A stretch of 64,000 nt of DNA from Antitrichia curtipendula (Eukaryota; Streptophyta; Bryopsida; Hypnales; Leucodontaceae): the NCBI GenBank assembly GCA_951230915.1, contig OX579633.1:51474029-51538028 (forward strand). The letters are read 5' to 3'. A program made the translations under genes and the position numbers. Below are positions 20,597-31,931 of this stretch, in pieces. Below the pieces are notes generated by a model. The model did no database searches. It saw nothing but the letters and a program-made list of their open reading frames with translations, and was not told the origin of the DNA. Within the stretch, counting starts at the first letter, position 1; each line of letters begins with the position of its first letter.

Positions 20597-23500
20597 TTGA
20601 ACATCAAAGACCTCGTTCTATATACAGGTCTTAGGTTCTCAAGTCCTGACCGATATGTTTGCCGGTTTTTGGTTGTTATTTTTTTTTCCGTACTGCCTCA
20701 TTTCTTGAATTGTGGCATCAAGGCTTCCATTAGAGCTGATGGATATGAAGTTCTTCTTCTTCTGCGTCTGAATGCTGATGGTGTAGCAGAGATTACAAGC
20801 CACTTGATTCATGTCCGGTATGGTTTCTCTCAGTGCTCAATCTACGTCGAGGAGGAGATTCTATCAGAGTCGGGAACTCTTCTTCACTCTGTTCTTATGT
20901 CTAAGACTCAAACTGACCAAGGGAATTTGTGGATTCTGCCAATGGGTCGTTACAGAGCATTTGGATTGTTGTCTAATGTAATTGCTGCTTCTTCAGGTTT
21001 GTTGACACCACAGTCTGATGCATCAACTGCACAGGCTCCGTTTCTTAGAGTAGTAAAAGTCGAGTCAGGGTGTCATCTTCAGTCATATGATGGGACGGGA
21101 AGCGGTAACGTTCCTGTACCTCGAGAGGGAATTTCAAGTCCAATAGTTGAGTTGTCAAGCGACTCCGAGGACGGGATGCCATATATGAGTCGTAGTTCTC
21201 CAACGGTATCATTCCCACCAGAAACTTCGACAATGCCTTCTGCATCTCAGTCTTGTTCTCTTCGTGAAAGTAGTCCTGCTAGTTCGAACCTCTCACGCCC
21301 TCCTCTCTATCCAAGTGGTCATTCATTCCCTAGTGTGATGCAGTGCATCCATAAACTGGCAAGTATTAGAGGGTCTAGAAATGAGCTAGCCCATCTCAAT
21401 TTTAAAACCATTGATCACCAGAAGGTCCAGTTCCTCCCAACGAGTTTCGATGGTGATATTGTTTTTGAACTGCCTCCATGCACATCATCCGCTTCTTCGT
21501 GTTCTTCTAAGAACATGAATGGCATGGATAAACGCTACGATGGTCATACTTGGTGTCGTACCATGACTTCAAACATTCACAATGATTTAGGTTTGAAATT
21601 TAAGAAGTCTTCCTGTGCTGGTTACTTGGCTTGCAGTAACAGTGCCTGCGATTATTTGAAGAGGTGTTCCAAAAGGAACGAATCAGAGTGGATTGGGAAT
21701 ACTAGTACTCCATTCCAAGTGGGGACGAATCCTCCTAAAGATTCTACAGTAGTTTGTAGAGTGTGCAAATTGACACCGACTTGTATAAATTTCTGTGACG
21801 CTCGAATTTACTATGTTATTGGTGTGGCTGATATGACGAGGGCTTGCATTCATCTAGGAAATCATAACCACCCTGTCGTAGATGGTCTGTGTAGAGATTC
21901 CATTAACACCATCTCTGGACTCATCGAGAAAGAAGTGAAAAAGGCTCCTACTGCTAAAGCGTCCGCCATTGCAGTGTCTGCTAGTAAAGAGTTTTTGGAC
22001 ACATTCCTTGTTCATGCAGGTGACGGCCCGAAGGAAATGCTAAGAGGGAAGGCCTTGGATGATGTTATGGACAAGTTCCAGGTGCTCAGTTCGCCAAACG
22101 TTCGGAACATCATTGCGTCCTTCCGCAACACCGGCAGTGGAGGAGAGGAGATAGATCGCATATTGGCAATGAAAAAATAAGCGAAAATGGAGTTCATTCA
22201 TGACAGTGTATTCCCTGAACAAGGACAAGAGAAGGTGTACCTTTTCAAGATGCTCGTGGATGGCCCAGGCAGCGGAGTTGACCTCGTCAGGCGGATGCAA
22301 GTAGGAGGAGATCTGGCCAATTCTTGGCTCATGTTTGATCATGTCAAACGTGTCAAAGGTTGGACAACTATCGCTTGCCATGTTTACGACTCTGCCTATT
22401 GCAAGGTGATGACAATTGCAGTATGCGATATGCAGTCAGAAGATACAGAAGGTCAAATCATCATGTGGCGTTGCCTTAATCGAGTGATGGAAAAGAACGG
22501 CTTCCCGAATTCTAACTTCAAAGGCTTCATGGCCGATGGTGCTCAAGCGAATTGGAATGCTGTTCGAATCGTGTACGGCACTGGCAACCCGAAGGACAAG
22601 ATGATTGATCGGGAATGGACGTGCCTTTTTCATTGGGCAACCTCCATGAAGCAACACACTGAGAGACTTATCAAGCGGGAGTTGCAATGTCAACATGTTC
22701 GGCTATGTAGATCATACAAGGATGCAAAGACATTAGAGGAGGCTGAAAGTAAATACTTGCAGATCAAGGCATGATGGTACTCGTCCGGTGCAGCATCTAC
22801 TGAATCTCTGAGGGAGCTTGAGCTCTGGTTGGCATTCTGGCACTTCAGATATCGACAGTGGGGTGGTTTCATGGAAACGGTTAGTTTCTTACTTTATTTA
22901 AAGTACTTCACACTTGCTCAAGATGACTACAGGCTGAGGTTTGATTTCTGTGTTATATATAACATGACGTCTTTAAGTCTTGCAGGAAATGTCCTCAGAT
23001 GAATTGGCTGATATGCCTTCTTGCAATTTATCTGAAACAATACACAACAAGTGGCTCCAAGCATCTGGGAAGCGCGGCACAGACTTATACATCGCGACAT
23101 GCGACGATTGGGTGAGAGCTTTTATGCAGATGACAAACTTTCGAGTGTACCTAAATGGCGGCCCGTCTGGATTCGGCCCATCTAGGCAGGACTTGAAATT
23201 GAAGAGGGCAGTTGCATCTATGGATGGAAAGAGAATCACCGACGCCCTATGTAGTATGCCCGGGGCTAAGGAGGTTTGCACGCGCATACCTCATTTGGAA
23301 GGAGAGGAAGTCTTTGGTTCCTCTAAGCGTCCGGCTGATGTACCTATTGGGTCCGAGGGTGATTCTCATCGCCTGGACAAGGTCAACTTCTCCCATCCCC
23401 GAGTGCAAAGTAGATCTACTGATCTTTCAAATGCAAATCAAGTTGATGCTACTCCTGAAATCCCTCATGTTAAGCATGTACTTGAGACTGATTGTGACCC

Positions 23501-24359
23501 TTCAGAATGGCACATATCTCGTCTTTCTGTGAAGTCTAAGAAGAAGTGTCATGCCATTCAATCGCAGACAGAAGTGAAGTGCAAAATGACCATAGTTAGG
23601 GGCTCCAGAGCCACTGCTGCTCCAATGTATAAGGGGCAGAAGCGCGAGTTCAAAGGCACAAGAGTGGAGGTAGACGAGTTCTGGTTCTGCCCGGACGACA
23701 TTAAGCGTTGCGTGATGGGACCTAGGAGGTCTCACGTCCTTAGTCGACCACGAATCCCAAATATTTGGCCAGTGTCGATTGGCACGGCCCTCACCTCTGA
23801 GGAAATTATTCTCTTTGAGGAGGCAGGGTTCCGCCTCCAGGAGCGTCCGTCTATGTCTCCAAGACGCCTATTCACTTCCTCCAACCTTTTTGAGGTTATG
23901 GAATGGACTTATGCAAGACCACCTCATGCTGACAAGCCCCCATGTATTCGGAATGGAAAAAGCATCCGGAGGAATGACAGGGCACCAACTGATGATCACC
24001 GCAACCAATGGGAGAGTGCCAGGAATGTGACCGGAATTATTCTTGGTGTGAACATCTTGCCGTATCCGGGACTTGGAGCTGTCATCACTCTACAATCTGG
24101 CGTAGAACCTCACCACATGATATATCGCATCAGTCTCTGCAATTTCCCAGCTTGCACGTGCCTGTACTTTACCGGTATGATATCTACATCCATTGGGAAG
24201 CGAGGGAAGTATGTCAATTGCAAACATTTGTACTACATCTTCCGGTTTTTGTGCAAGTCCGACTTCAAGAAAGACAAGTTCATTCATGCTCCAAGCATGA
24301 GTATGGATGAAGTGATGATACTTCTTCAATTAGCGGGGATGATTAAAAACAATGTTTAA
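20597..24359 (+). pseudogene. Mutator-like (MULE) transposase with zinc cluster and SWIM finger, two in-frame stops
   Basis: One frame runs 20597-22879, then an intron 22880-22985 (ACG|GTTAGT ... TTGCAG|GAA, phase 0), then 22986-24359, about 1,220 codons. A Ser/Pro-rich N-terminal part is followed by a GCM/WRKY-FLYWCH-like zinc cluster (~21540-21875: WCRTM, CAGYLACSNSACDY, CRVCKLTPTC, ending HLGNHNHPV). The MULE core follows: VYDSAYCKV with the likely first Asp (~22386), FMADGAQANWNAV with the second (~22531), and CLFHW. Near the C terminus ACTCLYF...NCKHLYYIF (~24150-24225) is a SWIM CxC...CxH finger. Stops: TAA at 22178-22180 and TGA at 22772-22774, both inside conserved continuous frame and not removable by an obvious intron. 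The start is unresolved; the first in-frame ATG is near 20898, though similarity-like sequence extends upstream. It would cut and move elements such as the one it sits in. Confidence 0.8.
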
Positions 24360-25704
24360 TATTGCAGTATGAGGGCTAGAATATGCTATACTAGAATACT
24401 TAGAATTTGGATGACTCTATGTATCCAATTAGCAGCAAATGCTTTTAATGTATGAGCATCTTTCTTGAATCTGTCGATTCTTAAAAAAATGCAAGTATAT
24501 CCAGTATTTCAGTTTTTATCTTTTGTGACCTGTTTGTGCATATTCCAAAGTGATTCATGAATGCAATGTGTGCTTTCAATGTGTCATAAATACTAAACCA
24601 TGTATGGCATTAAATTGAATTTTTATAGAGACTTGGTGCCAAAGCACGTATACTGAATATACAATATAAGCTAAAAATGATCCGTTCAAGAGTTTTTTTA
24701 ACACTTACCCGTAGTAATCTTTTCTAAACTGCGCCAAGGTCTAGCGGCCGAATTAGACGTCTCGGTACCAAAAGAAGGATTTCAGGGGGGTATCTTCGCG
24801 ATAGAATCCAACGAGAAATTTGTAAACTGCTCCATACTTTTGTGGCTTCATTTGGCGTCTCAGTACCAAAAGCATAATTTCGTGAGAGTAATATTTGCCA
24901 CAAATCTTTAGGAATCCCATTACAATCTAAAAAAGGATAATCTTTTTGGTCCTCTGGATGCACGATTAACACTGAATTTTAAATCCTGTAAATCACTCAC
25001 AGGATCATCCAAAATGCAGGAACAAAAACTGCTACACTTGTGGGCCCAAGTGTCTCGATTGGGGCCTCAAGTGCTATATGTGGAGGTCCAAAGTGTCTCA
25101 TTTGGGACCCCAAGTGCTACACAGGGTTAACACTAATCCGCAGGTATTGTGAACAACTACTCTAAGTCCTTTTACATTAGTTTATTTCGAAAATTCCAAT
25201 TCTGTGTTGTATCCCTATTAATAAATGAAATGGCAATAGACGTCATCACGAGAAATAATTTTTAGAACTTAAAAACATGAAGTACCTAAAGTAAAGAGGG
25301 ATGTAATTGTCTACTACAATGATGGGTGGCAGTCAACTCACGCCGATCTTAAGCTTGCCTAATCATGTATCTAAAGTATTCTTATATTAGCTTATATTTA
25401 TAATTCCAATCAATATGGGATAATCAAAGGTCATTGTTTGATATATTGAATGTACCTATAAAAAATGTAGAAAGCAAAAAAATCATATTCTGAATCTGTT
25501 CATAGATCCACGGTAATAGGTCCACGGCTGCAAGTCCGCAGTCATAGGTCCACTATTTCTTACCTAGAATTTTTAAATATATTCGGGTTTTTTTTCCTAA
25601 CACTAATAAATTTAAAAGTTATTGAAAGTCAATCTTTGGGCTCACAAAATGGACGCTCACAGCTCTTAAGCTCACAATTCTAGGCTCACAAACTAGCGTC
25701 GTTG
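24360..25704. other. 3' region and right subterminal part of the 16 kb element
   Basis: No further gene. It holds a pair of related segments near 24750 and 24860 (each with GTCTC-G/A-GTACCAAAAG), an imperfect 42 bp direct repeat at 25041-25122 built on CAAGTG/CAAAGTGTCTC, AT-AGGTCCAC-type repeats at 25505-25553, and GCTCAC repeats at 25638-25690 leading into the right terminal inverted repeat. The 82-codon minus-strand frame at 24724-24972 covers the internal duplication and is not called as a gene. Confidence 0.5.
25640..25704 (-). repeat. Right terminal and subterminal repeats of the 16 kb element
   Basis: Read inverted, the end is CAACGACGCTAGTTTGTGAG. The CAACGAC-CTAG outer part matches the right end of the MITE at 7536 and the inner part matches the left end at 9760. 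GCTCAC recurs four times in the last 70 bases. The target duplication follows at 25705-25715. Confidence 0.65.
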
Positions 25705-26079
25705 CAGAAATGAATACTAAAAGTTATTTTTTTCAAGAAGATGCTCTAACTTCCCGAAAAACAAGAATGTCCATAACTTTCTCATAACAAATCCAAATGA
25801 AATAAATCAAAGCTTTCCAGATAGACAAAAATATATTCTACGAGAAAAAAATATTAAAAAATTCAAATTCAAATTTTTCAATTTTTTTTATGCTGCCTAG
25901 GCTGCCCACCGTCCCCTATTTTGAGCTTATTTGGTCATAACTGTTGTTCCCGGGCACCGATCGTGGAAAAAATTATCTTCAAAAAAAGTTTCAAAAAATC
26001 ACAATAAAAATTCAGCCCGTAAGTACCTGCCCAAAATCCCATTTGTCCCCCGAAGGGACAACGGTCTTTTAGGGGTTAA
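25705..26079 (+). repeat. Dispersed TTAA-ended repeat, copy R3, right part
   Basis: Resumes the repeat after the insertion. A block containing AAAGCTTTCCAGATAGAC (25820) aligns with AAAGCTTTCCACATATAT of R1 and with a TTTCTATATAGAC block of R4, and the copy ends GTCTTTTAGGGGTTAA at 26079, the inverse of the left end at 9218. Confidence 0.7.
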
Positions 26080-26499
26080 GGAAACAACACCCAAAAGCAT
26101 CCCAATAAGCCTTTGACTACCATAGGTTAAGCCAAAATCAACCCTAGTGTCTAGTGTCTCAAGTTCAGAATGTGTACATTTTGGATAAGATCCTCATGGG
26201 TTGGTTTAGTATCATCTAGCATGGTTAGGTTGGCCCTTTTTTTTAACTTTTTGAAAAAGTGCCAAGATTACATTTTCACATTCATCCATCTTCTGGATGA
26301 AAAAAAACTTTTCATTCATATTTATGCATTTTTTCATCCCAAATTGGCAACTTCATCCACAATTTTATTTAAAATGAAATTTTTTTGGCAAAAAAAGAGT
26401 ACTTTTTATCTAGCAAAAAGTAGACATTTATTTAAAAATGGTGCAATCTGGCCCCATGTTGCCAAAAAAAAAAGGGGCCTAATTGTAACTTAATAGTTT

Positions 26500-29400
26500 T
26501 CATGGAGAATTTGTAGCCAAGCTGGCGTCCTGGGTCAGGAACTTTGATTGAATGTCTTCAAGCTTGTGTACGACTTCAGCCATAGTTGGCCGCAGTGACG
26601 GTGATGGTGAACAGCAACCCATGGCCAGTTTCAGTGCCTACCCAAACAAACCCATTGATGAAATCCCGTTTCATTTGTTTCCAAATAAAAGAAAGAAAAG
26701 AAAAGAAAACCAAACCCATCACTGGAGACTACAATCCAGTTATAACTTAACAGCGACTTCCTAGCAGAACTGTTACAAATTTACAACTTAAGAGCAGCCC
26801 CACAGCAACACGCCACAACTGACCTCTAAAGGTTCTATACCATTGAGCTTTTATGATAGAGGAATGCCCTCTGTTGATTTGCTTGAGCGTGTTGCTGTAC
26901 GGGTGCCCTAAGAAGTCGTTTCTTATGAGTGCATCTAATGCATCCAATTAAGCTTAATATGAGGAATTTTCATTACCTCCAGTAGTCCATTCTCTGCGGG
27001 CACACAGATACTTGGTTTCAGCAACTCCAGATCCAGCACATCACACAGGCGCTCCCCAAGAATGGCAGCATTCACAAGCTCTTGTAGAACAACAATTGTA
27101 TCACTGCCTGACACTTTTCCGGGCTTTTGTCCGGTTAGAATCTCAAGCAGCACAGTGCCGTAGCTGAAAACATCAATGTGAGTTGAGAGTCTCTTTGATT
27201 TCCTCAACTCTGGAGCTTTGTACCTGGAAATCTCAACAGAGAATGGGTGAGATGATACTACTTAAAACCAAACGCATGAAGGACCTGATCCAATCTTATC
27301 CATGGTGTGTAAGCAAGACAAGGCTAGACTAGACAATGGGCCATTGATCTTTGAATGGAAATAAGGGACTTGAACATAATTGTCCCTAATTGGGAAATGT
27401 TTCTACTGAACTAAACCTTTACAAATTCTTGCCTAATGTGCAACTTCTCCACATATGGAGAACCATAGATCTATTTGACGTAAATCTATTTTTAGCACTT
27501 TGAAAATTCATAGTTGATCCAGAGAGTGTCTAAGACATGCTTGCTAAGAGAATCTAAAAAATTCCTTTTTGACTCCCAACAAACCATTGAGCAAAACAAT
27601 GGTAGTTTAAATTGAAAGAACGTTGAGACCCAAAAGTGACCCATGGATGATTTTCAGGATTACTGTAGACTGTAGACATGAAGAATGCACCTACTGGTTT
27701 GAAAATCGGATCATTTTTGATAAAGTACCTTAGTCATGGTTCTAGGGTTAAGAATCAAAGTCATGCTTATTTGGACAATTTTAGGTCTAGTTACCTCACT
27801 GCCACTTGCTGCCACTTGCCGAGGTCTGCTTGCTCTTTGCATGTTTACATAAGAAACCATGCATGCTGAAAGCTACTTGATCTCTCAAGAGAATTTGGCT
27901 CTTGTACCCCCAGTGATCTCCACACCAGTGATCTAACCATGAAAGTACACTCCTTCCTAAAATTCTTAAAGACTGATGGGAAGAAAATAGAATCCTGTAC
28001 CATAACAATCGAATGAAAGACTCATGAGCATTCAGGAAGCAATACAAGACAATGTGCTATGGACCTGTTTTGTTTTAGGATTTTAGAGTTTGAGGTTCGT
28101 GCAAGTACCCCTCATCAGCTGCGTGAACGACCATGCTATTTGTTGCTGCGGGAGTTACGAGGAGATGGAGTCCGTAAGACGTCAGAAGCGCATTGTGATG
28201 TTCATCGACTAAGATGTTGGAAGACTTCAGATTCGCATGCACAAGTGGCTCAAGGTGCAAGTGCGCAACGCCTTGGGCTATGGTGAGCGCCAGCTTGTGT
28301 CGCTGCGTCCAGTTCAAGGTGCATTCACCTGCTTACTCACCTCACACTTTATTAGAACATCGAGAAATTTTTAAATCCTCAGCAGTTTTTAGGGATTAGA
28401 CCTAGTTTGGATTGATTGAACCATCCGGAATTTTGAGGATCCTTTGCAGTTTCAGTGAGTAAACTTGGTTAGAACATCCAGGAATTTTAGAATCCTGTGT
28501 AGCTTTGTTCGATTAGACCTAATTTGACTTGAGTGGATCATCCAGAAATTTGAGAATCCCGAGCAGTTTTTGTGACTAGACCTAATTGGCTTGATTAGAA
28601 TACCCAGAAATTTTTAACATCGTGTACATTTTTGTGTGGTTAGACCTAATTTGAGATCAGTGTTTACCATGAATGATATCAGCGAGAGATTTGCCAACGA
28701 TGTGATCGTAGATTAGCAGCTTCTCGTTTTTCCGACTCAAATAATAAGCTCGCAACGGGACGAGGCTCGGGTGCTTGACAACGGCCAGTCGCAGGACGCC
28801 TTGCAGAAACTCGGGCTCCTCTCTTGCGACGTTGTCTTTGAGCAAGCTGAGCGACAGCATGTGCTTGTTGCTCGGTAGCCAAGCGCGGTAGTGTCGGCCA
28901 TAGCTTGTTTCCTCCAGCAACTACGTCAAAACATGTCACATGTACTGTAAGCAGACTACCTTGGACCGCACACTTCAAGTTTCAAATGGTTTAGCAAATT
29001 CAAAATTGGCGTGAAACTCCCTAAAGCTATTGATGATGGAGTCTTAAAACCTTTCACAAAAAATTAGTTCAAGAATCATAAATGTCTTGTGATTTACGAT
29101 GAACGGGCAAAATTTTCACAAAGAGAATGCTTCCCCTTCACTGCACATTCACCTCACGTAGTTATTCTCACTTGTACTAGAAGTTGGTGACTCAAGAACG
29201 TTTCTTGCAATTGAACTATAGTCGATTTTCTGGATAAAATCCATAAGGTAACCAACTTTCTTGCTACGAGAATGAATTTTTCTTGCAATAGTTTTGCGCG
29301 GTTTGTTCAGAGAAGGAGAAATGTGCGGTCAATGGCATGTCTACCTTGTATCATCCTTTTATTTTTGGTTTAGGGTTTGAACAATCGTAGTGACAATCAT

Positions 29401-30603
29401 TCGGAAGATAATTGATTTCACCTCACTTGCAGACTTGAGCACGATGTCTTCCGTGAGAGCCCCCCCGACACCCTCGTAAAACTGCACGAGCTTCCCTTGC
29501 GGAAACTTCGCCTCGTCGTTACGTGCTTTCTTCAGCAAGCGCATTTTCTTCAGCAACAACGCGTACATCGACAACGTGGTCAACTGGAAAATTCCATAAA
29601 AAAACAGCACAATGCAGAACGCCACCGCGGTGATGAGCAGCGTGATGGCAGTCGGATTCATCAGATCTCTGTGTCTCCGGTGTGTCGTCACCATTGTATG
29701 AAAACACGGCGTTGGCAATGGAGGTCCACACAGCCATTGGGAGTTTCCCTCAAACACCCGAGGATTGAATCTTTCCTTGAACGAAGGAATCGGGCCCATG
29801 AGATGATTCCCGGCAACTGTGAATCCCCGATCTAGGGAGGTGCTCAAATTGCTCAGATTCGCAAATTTCATGGGAATCACATACGTAAACTTGTTGTGGC
29901 TCAGATCAAGCCAAGAGAGATTTGCAAAGTTTGCAATGAACAGAGGGATGGTTCCCGAGAGGGAGTTTCGACCTAGCGTCAAACTTGTGAGTGCTGAGCA
30001 GGTGGTGCCCGGTCCCCCTAGGGGGAAAGGAATGGAGCCGCTGAAGTTGTTGTTATGCAGCAACAGAGTGGTGAGTTTGGATCCCCTGCAGAGGTTCCAG
30101 ATGGACACGGGGATGGTCCCCGTGAGCAAATTCTGCTCTAGAGAGATGACGCTCAGACTAGGGTTGTTGCCGAACTCCTTTGGGATGGAGCCCGTGAGCT
30201 TGTTGTTGCCGAGGGTGAGCTCCTTGAGCCCGTAGAGCTTGGCGATGGCGGGGCTGAGCGTTCCTGTAAGACCGGCTGATGGGAGAACCACGGTGGTGGC
30301 GACTGCTCCGAGATCAGTTGCGTACGTGAATGTGAATGTGTAATACTCTTCCTCGCAATTGAACGGGAAGCTCGCCTCGTGCGACCACGTTACGCCCTTC
30401 CATGTGCACAGCGGGGCGGTGATGTTCCAGCTGCTGAGTACAGGGTGGGTGGGGCTATCCAGGGACTCTTTCAGTGCGAAGAGGGTGATGACGTCGGGCG
30501 CTAAGGCGACAGCAGCCGTTGTTGTCGTTGCGGAAACGTAGACTGCAATGAAATTGCAGAATGTCAGAGCTTGGAGTACCTTCAGGTGCCCATACCTGTC
30601 CAT
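26500..30603 (-). CDS. LRR receptor-like pseudokinase, TMKL1-like
   Basis: Five exons: 30603-29422, 28920-28668, 28328-28109, 27223-26977, 26637-26500, all GT/AG with matching phase, giving ~679 residues, about the size of Arabidopsis TMKL1. The ATG at 30603 is preferred because MDRYGHLKVLQALTFCNFIA makes a good signal peptide; an upstream ATG would only add a charged extension. Then come ~6 leucine-rich repeats (~120-290), a membrane segment (AITLLITAVAFCIVLFFYGI) and a protein-kinase-like domain. That domain lacks the active residues: the beta-3 lysine is absent from HMLSLSLLKDN, the HRD loop is HAN (LVHANLKSSNIL) and DFG is SYG. EETSYGRHYRAWLP, DEGYKAPELRKSK and ALKLAMGCCSP follow the TMKL1 pattern closely. 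The product should sit in the plasma membrane and signal by scaffolding, not phosphorylation. Assignment to the TMKL1 clade is from remembered family sequence, not a search. Confidence 0.88.
28350..28660. repeat. Intronic minisatellite, ~64 bp unit, about five copies
   Basis: Within intron 2 of the TMKL1-like gene, the block (A/G)AACATCC-AGAAATTT...GATTAGACCTAATTTG recurs at about 28353, 28418, 28471, 28535 and 28597 with 10-25% divergence. The last unit ends next to the splice donor of exon 2. Confidence 0.6.
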
Positions 30604-30699
30604 GTTGCAATCGAATTGCCCTACAGTCTGTGTACCCTCGAACCTCGTCAAGGTTGCAAGCTGGGGTCCCAACTTTTTCACTAAGAAATTTAGAATTGT

Positions 30700-31125
30700 G
30701 CTCCTGTCAATGGTAGTGTGGCAAGGGTGCAGGGTATTCTATGATGTCATTTCAGAGAAGATCATAATAACGACGTTGGAGTGTAATCCTGTTCTAGAAA
30801 CCCGCTGGCAAATTCGTCGTTTTAGCTTCACCTTGGAGCTGCGCTAACAACGACTTTCGTGTCCGCAATACCTCTCCACTGCCCATTCCAACTATGACTC
30901 CAAGAATGACATAGTATTAATGTATGACGTAGTATTATTGTATGACAAGTGTGCTGCAGTCAATGATAGTGTGGCAAGCGTGCAGGTATTTTAACATCTT
31001 TTAAGAGAGTTTGAGTATACTCTTGTTCTAGAGACCGGCCCATAACTTGGACCTTCATCTTGGAGCTGGCTAACGCCGACTTTCGGATCCGCGATACTTT
31101 GACCGTTCTTCGACTTCGTGAATGC
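30700..31125. repeat. Imperfect ~253 bp direct duplication upstream of the TMKL1-like gene
   Basis: CAATGGTAGTGTGGCAAGGG (30708) recurs as CAATGATAGTGTGGCAAGCG (30961). Further shared blocks are CTTGGAGCTG..CTAAC and GACTTTCG. The first copy overlaps the presumed 5' leader of the pseudokinase gene. A shorter TATGAC/TAGTATTA repeat lies at 30910-30947. Confidence 0.5.
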
Positions 31126-31129
31126 GACT

Positions 31130-31931
31130 GCAAGCATAAAAGATGAACTTGAGGGCTCTCAGCACAAGCAAAACTTTGTGTGAGTCGGGTATGATTCTAT
31201 GGATGATGTGTGCAAGGATACGGTGAGGATTCGGAGAATTACTCGTGGTAGTAATGCACTTGAGAGAGACTGACCTCGTGGTGAAGGTGACTCTTCCTCC
31301 TGGATCACGCGGGGGATCACTTGTGTACGATTAGTCCTTTGCCCGTTGAGCTTTTGAGGATGCTATACTTTTTCAGATAGATCACCTTTAAGATGACTGC
31401 TTTCAAATACTACTTCCCTTTTCTGGTTTCAGGGAACAGAACGAAGATTGTATGCCATGGGCAGATTCAACACGAAGCAAGTACCAATTTCTCTGGACAA
31501 TGTGGGGTTGCAAAAGCTGCAATGAATTGATGTAGAGCTCAATTACAGAATAATCGATGAGTCTATTTTTGTTGCCATCAATAACCACACGAAACGTATA
31601 ATCCTATCTACCTACGGTTGTCTTCGCATTGTGACTACAAGATGTAGTCCAATCATGCGACAGTGTTTTCGGATGATAGGTACGTGCCACAATACAATTC
31701 TCTCATTCCTGAGGACATTCTCATGTTCTCTGGAGGACAACTTTGGTTATAATGTGACTCTTTTCCAGATTCAGCACTGGAAGCTACAGCTAGAATGGAA
31801 TAATGAGCTCTGAATCCGTTAGCTGAACTACTTGGTGGATTTGATGGCGAATGCTTCTCATATTCTATCTTCGTAGATACTCATTATGGACATTGTGACG
31901 TATATGCATAAGCTGAAGTAGACTTGGAACT
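31130..31931. other. Spacer between two minus-strand genes
   Basis: Probably the 3' untranslated and terminator region of the RING-H2 gene and the distal promoter of the pseudokinase gene. No gene or RNA seen. Confidence 0.3.

Larger units (their letters stand above)
9754..25704. mobile_element. ~15.95 kb Mutator-like element with two divergent genes and a central tandem array
   Basis: Both sides carry the 11 bp direct repeat CAGAAATGAAT (9743-9753 and 25705-25715), and the DNA outside them joins into one intact dispersed repeat (R3), so this is an insertion into an identifiable target. The ends are degenerate inverted repeats: left GCTATATTGTGAGCC (9760-9774), right inverted GCTAGTTTGTGAGCC, 13 of 15 matching, with GAGCCTAG/GCTCAC-type subterminal repeats. 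A 9-11 bp duplication plus an internal MULE-type transposase place it in the Mutator superfamily. Cargo in order: ParB/methyltransferase-like gene (minus), 382 bp array, transposase gene (plus). Both genes carry breaks, so this copy is probably defective unless helped in trans. Confidence 0.8.

Noticed and set aside
31403..31588. Short minus frame between the pseudokinase and RING-H2 genes
   Set aside because: No domain, no splice partner; likely 3' flank sequence.
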